Of a DNA stretch of 64,000 nucleotides, positions 55,670 to 64,000 are shown piece after piece; position 1 is the first letter of the stretch, and every line of letters starts with the position of its first letter. Under the pieces are notes generated by a model. That model was not told the origin of the DNA. It made no database searches and saw only the letters and a list, made by a program, of their open reading frames with translations. This DNA is from Periplaneta americana. Lineage: Eukaryota > Arthropoda > Insecta > Blattodea > Blattidae. The stretch is from NCBI RefSeq assembly GCF_040183065.1, contig NC_091121.1, positions 39,891,787-39,955,786 of the forward strand. The letters are read 5' to 3'. A program made the translations under genes and the position numbers.

Positions 55670-56818
55670 TGGCTTTTAAGGAACCCGAAGGTTCATTGCC
55701 GCCCTCACATAAGCCCGCCAACGGTCCCTATCCTGTGCAAGATTAATCCAGTCTCTATCATCATATCCCACCTCCCTCAAATCCATTTTAATATTATCCT
55801 CCCATCTACGTCTCGGCCTCCCTAAAGGTCTTTTTCCCTCCGGTCTCCCAACTAACACTCTATATGCATTTCTGGATTCGCCCATACGTGCTACATGCCC
55901 TGCCCATCTCAAACGTCTGGATTTAATGTTCCTAATTATGTCAGGTGAAGAATACAATGCGTGCAGTTCTGTGTTGTGTAACTTTCTCCATTCTCCTGTA
56001 ACTTCATCCCGCTTAGCCCCAAATATTTTCCTAAGCACCTTATTCTCAAACACCCTTAACCTATGTTCCTCTCTCAGAGTGAGAGTCCAAGTTTCACAAC
56101 CATACAGAACAACCGGTAATATAACTGTTTTATAAATTCTAACTTTCAGATTTTTTGACAGCAGACTAGATGATAAAAGCTTCTCAACCGAATAATAACA
56201 CGCATTTCCCATATTTATTCTGTGTTTAATTTCCTCCCGAGTGTCATTTATATTTGTTACTGTTGCTCCAAGATACTTGAATTTTTCCACCCCTTCGAAG
56301 GGTAAATCTCCAATTTTTATATTTCCATTTCGTACAATATTCTGGTCACGAGACATAATCATATACTTTGTCTTTTTGGGATTTACTTCCAAATCGATCG
56401 CTTTACTTGCTTCAAGTAAAATTTCCGTGTTTTCCCTAATCATTTGTGGATTTTCTCCTAACATATTCACGTCATCCGCATAGACAAAAAGCTGATGTAA
56501 CCCGTTCAATTCCAAACCCTGCCTGTTATCCTGAACTTTCCTAATGGCATATTATAAAGCGAAGTTAAAAAGTAAAGGTGATAGTGCATCTCCCTGCTTT
56601 AGCCCGCAGTGAATTGGAAAAGCATCAGATAGAAACTGACCTATACGGACTCTGCTGTATGTTTCACTGAGACACATTTTAATTAATCGAACTAGTTTCT
56701 TGGGAATACCAAATTCAATAAGAATATCATATAATACTTCCCTCTTAACCGAGTCATATGCCTTTTTGAAATCTATGAATAACTGATATACTGTACCCTT
56801 ATACTCCCATAAATAAAG
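55638..56818 (-). mobile_element. RTE-like LINE (copy f), best-preserved 3' part
   Basis: A CTTA tail (55638-55665) lies at the left. On the minus strand the frame reads LFIDFKKAYDSVKREV (RT motif with catalytic D), GLKQGDALSPLLFNFAL, then [16 protein letters not shown] (YADD box), down to [18 protein letters not shown] and NLRVP. One in-frame TAA (56549-56551) splits 56552-56854 from 55676-56515. A duplication GATATTA (55631-55637, 56819-56825) marks a 5'-truncated insertion. The short 3' UTR with tetranucleotide tail and the motif set fit the RTE clade (inference). Confidence 0.93.
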
Positions 56819-57180
56819 GATATTAATGGACAAATTATGTAGACAAAATATCAAAGTAAATAAACATTATTTTATATTAATAATGGGGATTTGTGGCCAA
56901 AATTAAATGAAAATGCCTCAAAAATGTCCGAATAACACAAAAGATGCTCTTATGAGTTGAAACAGGCAAAAAAATGCAAAAAATTCCCTAACAAATATGT
57001 CTTAAAACACTCAGTTCATCACATAACATATAAATACTAAAGCGGCTATGTTTCTGGCTTACTAGAAAAAAGATGCAATTTCATAAAAATCCTAGCCCTA
57101 ATTATCACTTTCATTTCACTCAGAAGGTAGATAACCATAGCAATTGATAAACGTTGTAAAATAACCAATTACAAAATGCC

Positions 57181-58271
57181 TGGAGGATGAACGAGAATGC
57201 TTAATCTAGTGCTATTTTTTCCGCCCTAAATCTCACAGAAAGTAGTACACGTGATCGAAGTGTCTCATTTGGTGAGAAAGCTCTAGTTAACTAATCTGTG
57301 ACTGGTTCACTGGAAAAAGAGACAACATATAGATCTACAGGCATAAGCTCGTGTCTCTACCATTCCACTGAAGAGAAAATGCATCTCTCTGACAAGCCTA
57401 AAAGAGAAAAATACACACGAATCTACTGAAATTGCTCACATTCTTAATTTCCTGACGATTCCTGTAAGGAGTGCCCAAGTAATGGATTAATAATTTGACT
57501 TAATTTCAACTGAAGACGGTAGTAGTTTAGTTTCATTATATGTGCTCATAAACAAGTCATACAAAAATCTCTCTTCGCTTTAAGTTCTTTCCTTCCATAT
57601 AATCAGCTCCGGAAAGATATCTACTAGACCATGGATTTTATTTATCTATTTTTGATGCGTGCCGAGATAATGAGGATATAATTTGATTACGTTTTGAAAA
57701 TACATTTTACATTCGTTTTATACACGGGATGTGGTTTAGCTTTCAGCATTGCCTTAGGACACCTTCTAGCACACATTTGTGTAGGTTTTATGCAAAAAGA
57801 GACTAAGGTATGAATCTTGAGTTTAATATTCTTCAACATAATTGGGAAAGTGCATGTTAATAGTAGGATAGATAAAAATTGTTCTTAGAAGTGCAAATGT
57901 GAATTATAAAAAAATTGATGGCAAGCCTAAAATTGAATACACATGTCGAAGTTCATAACCATCATTTTGTTGAAGGTTGATTTATCTGTAAATGTCATTA
58001 CAAAATAAAATAAATTTTGTTATCTGAATTTTTAATTCTGCGTTAAAAGTAAATTTAATGTGAGCATTAATGCCTTATGAATATACAAATAACTAATTAA
58101 TAAGGAAACAGCCATTAAATCCTCAAACGCAAACTGACCGTCATTACCGATAAAATCTTCTCTTTTAATGAGATTCTCGAGTGATTATGCAGAATGAAAT
58201 ATTTTATGGGATGATAGCATGGACAATTCTCAGTAAAAATAAGTTCATATATAGACCTACATGTATCCATT
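57181..58271. other. No recognisable gene
   Basis: AT-rich sequence; nothing supported. Confidence 0.3.
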
Positions 58272-58836
58272 CTTCAATGGGTGTACAGATACAGCTGTTT
58301 GAATGTTACGCATAACAAGTCCCACAAATGGCATGGAGGAACGACATATGACTATGCACAAAGAAATAGTACGTGTTCCTCTTCTGAGATCGTTTGAGGG
58401 CAGCATTGTTCATAATGAGTGTAGAGAAAAAGCTGTTTGTAGTTCCTTTGTCCACAAAGGTGGGCATGTTCTTCCACCATGACGGAGCCCCTGTGCATTT
58501 CAGCCGTCAAGTGACATCGTATAAATCTCACATTTCCCAAACGATGACTCGGCCGCGGTGGTTCCGTGCACTGACCACAAAGATCTCCAGACTTTACTTC
58601 TGTCGGTTTTTTTCTGTGAGGGTAAGTGAAGGGCGAAGTGTACAAAAATAAAAATCAAGGGACGAATTATGAATAAAAGAACGACAATACGACCTCAGAA
58701 GAGCAACACTTACTGTTGTCAATAAAGCAAAAAGTGTGCTGAAGCCGTCGGTGAGACTTCTTAACCATTATACCACCTGTAACATTTGATATGCGTAACA
58801 TTCAAACAGCTGTATCACCATACCCATTGTAAATTA
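58272..58836 (+). mobile_element. Tc1/mariner-type element with transposase remnant
   Basis: Inverted ends of ~40 bp share CAATGGGT and GATACAGCTGTTTGAATGTT (left 58272, right to about 58836). Internally the plus frame gives MFFHHDGAPVHFSRQVTSY, the HxDGAPxHF motif containing the second catalytic Asp of mariner-like transposases. The next ~30 codons continue only after frameshifts (towards SPD/FFLWG-like sequence). Much of the 5' coding region is missing. Non-autonomous and decayed. Confidence 0.72.
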
Positions 58837-59189
58837 GACACTTTTTATAGGAACATTATTTTGCTCAGAACAGTTCATACTAGAACTCAATAAAATACAG
58901 TATTTAATATTCTTTCTGAATAACCATGTATACCGCATATTCTGTGAATTTACATTTTTCGTGATTTTTTTTTAAGGAGTTGCACTCATAAAACTATTAA
59001 TATGAGTATCACCATATCGTCATTCTTCAGAAAATTTCTCTTCTTAACATGACTAAATGTTACTCAATCATACATATGAAGAATTTCATTTCCTTATTTA
59101 TTCATGCAAATGAAAGCAGCAAGGCTGTCCAAACTTTGAAAGGAATTCTAAAACACAAACTCAATACTAATACATAACTTATCAGTTTA

Positions 59190-59528
59190 CTGATTGACAT
59201 TTTGGTTAGCTGATTGGTTAGCGATTGATTTACTGGCTGACTGACTTAAAGACTTAATTATTAACATTCTAGCTTATTGACTTTTTCGCTACTGAGTGTC
59301 TAGTAGAAAAATTGATTGAATGATTTAGTGGCTGACTATATAGGTGACTGAGTGAATGTCTAGTACAATTATTCGTTGAATGATTTAGCGGCTAACTGGC
59401 CACAAAACTGAAGTACTGTCTAGTACTATTATTGGTTGAATGAATTAGTGGCTGTCTGGGTAGGTAACTGGGCGATTGGCTGAATGCTGATAGAGTAGGT
59501 GACTGTGTTATTGTCTAGTAGAATTATT
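59190..59528. repeat. Degenerate ~60-bp tandem repeat
   Basis: About four units built on 'GTCTAGTA' + 'ATTATTGGTTGAATGATTTA' + 'GTGGCTGACT' with substitutions and indels. Confidence 0.65.
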
Positions 59529-59529
59529 G

Positions 59530-59739
59530 ATATTCTAACTAACTTAATGCCAATTTCTCACATAATTATTGACGTTTTAAACATAACAACTTGCCCCGCG
59601 AAACGTTTCTTGATATTCTACAATTCCAGAGAGTTACCATTGTAGAATATGAAGAAACGTTTCGCGGGGCAAGTTATTATACTGTATTTAAAACGTCAAT
59701 AATTATGTGAGAAACTGGCCATTAAGTTAGTTAGAATAT
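59530..59739. mobile_element. Fold-back element (~210 bp)
   Basis: Near-perfect palindrome. Arms start ATATTCTAACTAACTTAATG and end at a ~15-nt loop near 59626. The inner arm holds CTTGCCCCGCGAAACGTTTC. No coding and no clear duplication. Confidence 0.75.
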
Positions 59740-59919
59740 TAAGTGTTGTGTAAATCGTATTGTATTGTGATATTTAACAAAATTTATGTACTTTGGTGCA
59801 GGGCTATAACCCCAGTTTTACACCATCAAGAAGCAAGATATAAAACCATGCACCACTTTTGCATGCAAAATTCATATCCAGATAATGACACCATCATCAG
59901 AGGAGGTCACAGTCTCGTA

Positions 59920-59921
<2 letters not shown>

Positions 59922-59998
<77 letters not shown>
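59922..59998. repeat. CT microsatellite
   Basis: About 38 CT dinucleotides; overlapping frames are artefacts. Confidence 0.98.
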
Positions 59999-60000
<2 letters not shown>

Positions 60001-60360
60001 AGACAAAATTTCTGACATATGCCTGAAGCAAGAGCCTTTGCATCAAGTTATCCGTTCAGCGGTTATCTTGTTGTCAGAAATTTGGATTTGAACCATAGAC
60101 CTCTCGACAGTCACGCAATCTTAAAGCAAACACTGTACTTATGTGTGATGGAAATTGTAATTCCAGGAAAATCATCTCTTTCCAAACAATATGCCTTGAG
60201 TAGTCAGCCTGTTGCCTCATTCCAAACATTTTGCGGTCCGAACTGGCTCTGATTTAAGGGAATTTTATTTATCTTCTTCCACTGTAGTCTAGTGTCAATC
60301 ATAAGGTTTAAAATTATTTCTATGAATGTATTTGAATAGGTATGGAGAACACGTAGAAGT

Positions 60361-60619
60361 CCACACCTGTGGAGTAACGGTCAGCGCGTCTGGCCGTGAA
60401 ACCAGGTGGCCTAGGTTCGAATCCCGGTCGGGTCAAGTTATCTGGTTGAGGTTTTTTCCGGGGTTTTCCCTCAACCCAATACGAGCAAATGCTGTGTAAC
60501 TTTCGGTGCTGGACCCCGGACTCATTTCACCGGCATTATCACCTTCATTTCATTCACACGCTAAATAACCTAGATGTTGATACAGCGTCGCAAAATAACC
60601 CAATAAAATAAAAAATAAA
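60361..60619 (+). mobile_element. SINE-1, full copy with TSD
   Basis: Head CCACACCTGTGGAGTAACGG, B box GGTTCGAATCCC, body and 3' module AACCTAGATGTTGATACAGC / GTCGCAAAATAACCC. Flanked by CACGTAGAAGT (60350-60360) and CATGTAGAAGT (60620-60630), an 11-bp duplication with one change. Confidence 0.92.
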
Positions 60620-60884
60620 CATGTAGAAGTAAAACAGGCTGTGGTCAGATACATCCTACATCTCCTTTCACTTCTCCCTCTTCCTTCTTTCCTACTTCCA
60701 CTATTTCTTTATCCTTTCTTTCTTCATAATTTGGTTTTTCAAATCAAACCATTCTTACTCTAATAAAATTGTACATAAAGATTAATTAAAAAGTTTACAG
60801 AGGAGTTAAGGAATTCCCAATGATTGCTCGATATGCCTATGCCTATAATATACAGTACATGCACTTTACTTCACACCGGCATAT

Positions 60885-61130
60885 TTTATTTCAATTTTTC
60901 AATTTTATTTATTTCAAATATACAGAATAAAGAAATATAATTACAAAACAAACAAAGAGAAATACAAAATAAAATAATACAAGCAATATAAAAAGAAGAT
61001 ACAGTAGTATTAACAAAATTTGAGACCGAATGAGCAGCGCTCGTGCTCGGTTGCAGTTCAGATATAATATTAAAATAAAAAATAATAATATAAATAAATA
61101 AGTAAAATAAAATAGGAACTAAAATATAAT
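60885..61130 (-). repeat. LINE-like repeat, copy 2
   Basis: Homologous to 24182-24380 (starts TTTATTTATTTC, shares 'AATATAATTACAAA' and 'AAGATACAGTAGTA'). Confidence 0.5.
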
Positions 61131-61202
61131 TACAGCGGCAATGGAATTATATAATATAATATTAACACTATAGAAGAATAATATCGCACGTGAAAAGTAG
61201 GA

Positions 61203-61206
<4 letters not shown>

Positions 61207-61243
<37 letters not shown>
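61207..61243. repeat. AT microsatellite
   Basis: About 18 TA dinucleotides. Confidence 0.96.
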
Positions 61244-61246
<3 letters not shown>

Positions 61247-61249
61247 ATA

Positions 61250-61440
61250 TGTAAGTTTAGCTTTCATGTCGAAACATTACTGACATTGAGGCTTCAATTT
61301 CAATTTTCTCATAATTGCATTCTACAAATAACAGAGGTGATAACCCACAGCCTTGGCGAACTCCAGAATTAATTGATCTCCAGTCAGATAATGAATTTTC
61401 AACTTTAACTGAGGCGAGCGAACTCAGAGTTTATTGAAAT
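61250..61440 (-). pseudogene. LINE reverse transcriptase fragment
   Basis: Minus strand SVKVENSLSDWRSINSGVRQ then GCGLSPLLFVECNY contains the GVRQGCxLSPLLF motif found just upstream of YADD in non-LTR reverse transcriptases. It is short and ends in decay; with 60885-61130 it may be one element. Confidence 0.6.
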
Positions 61441-61464
61441 ACAGTTGCCATGGATTCAGAAAGT

Positions 61465-61718
61465 TTCCACACCTGTGGAGTAACGGTCAGCGCGTCTGGC
61501 TGCGAAACCAGGTGGCCCGGGTTCGAATCCCGGTCGGGGCAAATTACCTGGTTGAGGTTTTTTCTGGGGTTTTTCCTCAACCCAAATTCGAGCAAGTGCT
61601 GGGTAACTTTCGGTGCTGGACCCCAGACTCATTTCACCGACATTATCACCTTCATAACATTCAGACGCTAAATAACCTAGATGTTGATACAGCGTCGTAA
61701 AATAACCCAAGAAAATAA
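61465..61718 (+). mobile_element. SINE-1, full copy with exact TSD
   Basis: Close to consensus: CCACACCTGTGGAGTAACGG, B box GGGTTCGAATCCC, GGTTGAGGTTTTTTC, 3' module CAGCGTCGTAAAATAACCC. Flanked by exact 11-bp ATTCAGAAAGT (61454-61464, 61719-61729). Confidence 0.94.
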
Positions 61719-62063
61719 ATTCAGAAAGTGGAAAGTGGCAATAATCTTCTGTTTCCACCGTACCACGAGTGACATCAGAGTTAACAGAAAAAAAGATCAT
61801 GTCAAGACGTTACAATTATTCTCTTCTTGTAGGTCGAGTATAGACATTTCATGTAAAAATGAAGGAACAAAAATAATGTAGCTTACATAACTAATAAATA
61901 AAACTAATTTTTTTCTCCCATTTATTCTTCGACCTTGCATGAAGGTACGCCTATAAAATATATTTCTGGGAACCATATTATATATTCACAAGCAGGGGAA
62001 GTACATAATGATGTGGTTAACACGGCTCAAGGTCACCATTAAAGGAAAGGAATACAGAATAAA

Positions 62064-62318
62064 GCCACCGGCGTAGCTTCAGTTGGCTGAGGCTCTTGCC
62101 TACCGATCCGGAGTTGCGCTCGGGCGCGGGTTCGATTCCCATTTGGGCTGATTACCCTGTTCTGTTTTTTCCAAGGTTATCCCAATCGTAAAGCTAATGT
62201 CAGGTAATCTATGGCGACACCTCGGTCTCGTCTCGCCAAATACCATCTCGGTATCACTAATTCCATTGATGCTAAACAACTGAGTAGTTGATTCAGCGTC
62301 GTTAAATAACAAAAAAAT
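62064..62318 (+). mobile_element. SINE-2 copy
   Basis: Head CCACCGGCGTAGCTTCAGTT, GATCCGGAGTTGCGCTCGGG, B box GGTTCGATTCCC, and 3' module CAGCGTCGTTAAATAAC. The flanks share ATACAGA (about 62052 and 62318), a possible duplication. Confidence 0.88.
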
Positions 62319-62991
62319 ACAGATCAAGCTCCAGAAAAAGGAACACTCTTACAGTAGCTATGAAGAGAGATAATTTCCATTTCTTTGTCGAGAAACAAAG
62401 CCGGGAATGCTGTATTTCTAGCCTGGAAAATTACTTGTTGAGCTCCAGAGGGCATATCTACTGATTTGAGTGAGTTACGGCGAAATGTGCGGTGAGATTG
62501 AACGCCTCACGAGGCTAACGGTTCCGGTATTTATAATCAACAAGGTTTCAAACTTTTCCACAAGACTCGTATCTTCCTCTTTGAAATCAGCCGCTCTCAG
62601 CCATGAGTCAATCAATCAAATAACAAACAACTTCCCTTCACTTTCCATATGTGTACATAAGAATTTGATTACTCTGCGTATACATGCGCTCAAACTAATT
62701 GCGATGGAAAGACATAAAAACTGCTCCCCTCTGTTCGAAAATACCGCCAAGGTTTTCTTTTTCACAGAAAGAGACTTTTTTGTGTTTGGGACAGGCTTTC
62801 AACATCAAATTACTTCACATCGTTTTTAATGGGAACATAAAAAATTATCGTTGTGTTCTCTGGCGGCTGAGGCACATTCGCAGAATCCGTGGAAGAGAAG
62901 CCATTATCTCCTGCGTGTCCGTGCGTTCATTTCCTACCTGTCCATCAGACAGGAGATGCCTCACACTTTAGGAATCCTCACCACTTGTAGT
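62319..62991. other. No recognisable gene
   Basis: A plus frame at 62470-62829 (119 codons) has no recognisable domain and no supporting signals. Confidence 0.3.
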
Positions 62992-63204
62992 GAGAAGAGA
63001 AGAGAAGAGAAGAGAAGAGAAGAGAAGAGAAGAGAAGAGAAGAGAAGAGAAGAGAAGAGAAGAGAAGAGAAGAGAAGAGAAGAGAAGAGAAGAGAAGAGA
63101 AGAGAAGAGAAGAGAAGAGAAGAGAAGAGAAGAGAAGAGAAGAGAAGAGAAGAGAAGAGAAGAGAAGAGAAGAGAAGAGAAGAGAAGAGAAGAGAAGAGA
63201 AGAG
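62992..63204. repeat. GAAGA pentanucleotide repeat
   Basis: About 42 uninterrupted 5-bp units, purine on the plus strand. The EEKRR and SLLFS frames on the two strands are artefacts. Confidence 0.98.
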
Positions 63205-63395
63205 CTTCTTAATTATTATTTTTAATTCTTTTTTAATCTTGTCACTATAATGAGCTGATGTAGTGAACAACATATTTGTCTAGTCTTTGCTCCCGAAAAG
63301 GTAATTGTACTTAATTTCAAGATATTCTGAGGAGATCCCATAACCGCTCTGAACATAAAGCCATTTGAATGTCTTACTTTCCAATTGCACCTGTA

Positions 63396-63537
63396 GTCGG
63401 CCTGGATGGCGCAGTCGGTAGAGAGCTGACCTTCTGTGCCTGAGGTTGCTGTTTCGATCTCAGCTTAGGTCGATGGCTAAGTGTGCTTAAATGCGACAGG
63501 CTCATGTCAGTAGATATACTGGCATGTAAAAGAACCC
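63396..63537 (+). mobile_element. SINE-3, 3'-interrupted copy
   Basis: Head GGCCTGGATGGCGCAGTCGG, decayed B box and body ACAGGCTCATGTCA, stopping at 'TGTAAAAGAACCCC' where RTE copy g begins. Its 3' module is not seen before the window ends. Confidence 0.85.
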
Positions 63538-64000
63538 CTTACTCACTTACTTACTTACAAATGGCTTTTAAGGAACCCGCAGATTCATTGTCGCCCTCAC
63601 ATAAGCCCGCTATCGGTCCCTATCCTGTGCAAGATTAATTCAGTCTGTACCATCATATCCCACCTCCTTCAAACCCATTTTAATATTATCCTTCCATTTA
63701 TGTCTCGGTCTCCCGAAAGGTCTTTTTCCCTCCGGCCTCCCAACTAACACTGTACATGCATTTCTGGATTTGCCCATACGTGCTACATGTCCTGCCCATC
63801 TCAAACATCTGGATTTAATATCCCTTAATTATATCAAGTGAAGAATACAATGCGTGCAGTTCGCGTTAAGTAACTTTCTCCATTTTCCTGTAACTTCATC
63901 CCTTTTAGTCACAAATATTTTCTTAATAACCTTATTCTCAAACACCCTTAATCTCTGTTCCTCTCTCAAAGTGAGAGTCCAAGTTTCATAACCATACATA
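63538..64000 (-). mobile_element. RTE-like LINE (copy g), runs off the window
   Basis: A TTAC-type tail (63538-63557), then AAATGGCTTTTAAGGAACCC and the family coding region on the minus strand ([11 protein letters not shown]..., LHALYSS..., CETWTL). It has substitutions and small indels. The 5' limit is beyond the window. Confidence 0.9.

Larger units (their letters stand above)
54953..57100. mobile_element. hAT-type element hosting SINE-2 and an RTE copy
   Basis: Terminal repeats TAGGGCTAGGATTTT and its exact complement, with a perfect 8-bp duplication ATTATCAC (54945-54952, 57101-57108). Its own sequence totals only ~0.7 kb (54953-55367 and 56826-57100), AT-rich with 'CCTAAAAA'-like words and no transposase, so it is non-autonomous. 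It carries a SINE-2 and RTE copy f. Confidence 0.93.
54768..57180 (+). mobile_element. SINE-1 copy split by a hAT insertion
   Basis: 54768-54952 carries the head and body (GGGCCCGGGTCCAAATCCTG, GGTTTTCCCTCAACCC, GCTGGACTCTGGACTCATTT). 57101-57180 continues with 'CATTTCACTCAGAAGGTAGA' and 'AACGTTGTAAAATAACC', the SINE-1 3' end. The 2.1-kb gap is the hAT element. Confidence 0.85.

Noticed and set aside
62470..62829. 119-codon plus-strand frame
   Set aside because: No recognisable domain, no start, splice or promoter support, and a similar-length frame is expected by chance in 64 kb.
62851..63273. Overlapping long frames on both strands rich in EEKRR or SLLFS
   Set aside because: Direct translations of the GAAGA pentamer array.

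Overview
The window reads as intergenic or intronic DNA of a large, AT-rich, repeat-bloated arthropod genome, most likely an insect. The cockroach/termite lineage (Periplaneta-like) is my best guess; that is inference from the repeat style, not proof. No complete protein-coding gene is visible. Nearly every long open frame is retrotransposon, transposase remnant or translated microsatellite. Three places carry coding-looking segments that could be host exons: 38217-38440 with 39704-39900 (minus strand, possibly one gene), 35447-35767 (plus), and 24704-24935 (minus, CpG-rich).

Transposons dominate. (1) An RTE-like non-LTR retrotransposon family is present in at least seven 5'-truncated copies (about 922, 6967, 16707, 38774, 46504, 55638, 63538), most with a TTAC/GTAA tail. 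A second RTE-like element at 53457-54195 has an AAG tail and a 13-bp target duplication. (2) Jockey/CR1-type LINE remnants lie at 12960, 15395, 16965, 19195, 32030-35115, 44526 and 61250. (3) tRNA-headed SINEs fall into several families: SINE-1 ('CACACCTGTGGAGTAACGG'), SINE-2 (class-II tRNA-like head), SINE-3 (tRNA-Arg-like head) and SINE-4/5 (internal tRNA-like block behind a long leader). SINE-1, -2 and -3 share a 3' module around 'GCGTCGTTAAATAA'. (4) hAT-type elements with exact or near-exact 8-bp target duplications lie at 14092-15252, 21219-22403, 25436-26203, 39955-40673 and 54953-57100, with an 8-bp-duplication element at 2172-3049 inside an older hAT copy. (5) Tc1/mariner remnants lie at 7046-7641, 50165-50540 and 58272-58836, and two TA-flanked fold-back MITEs at 19467-19940. 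(6) There is a probable tyrosine-recombinase fragment at 4018-4130 and Helitron-like sequence at 32946-34875.

The most unusual objects are two long near-perfect palindromes (18003-18874 and 27576-28368). They differ in sequence but share an architecture: 12-13 bp target duplication, about 340-400 bp inverted arms, a CTGAAGATGCC-hairpin-GAAAACG motif in each arm, and a roughly 45-nt single-copy tail with a common CCAACATGC motif. I infer one retrotransposed fold-back family, possibly Penelope-related.

Tandem DNA is abundant: a 37-bp minisatellite (50590-52325), a roughly 300-bp repeat (36091-37140), a TTTA/CTCA block (11846-12836), about 690 bp of GATA (15950-16636), about 210 bp of GAAGA (62992-63204), and many AAT, GT, CT and AG tracts, several being tails of SINEs or LINEs. 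The nesting (for example SINE-1 containing a hAT that contains SINE-2 and an RTE copy at 54768-57180) gives a clear relative order of insertion events.
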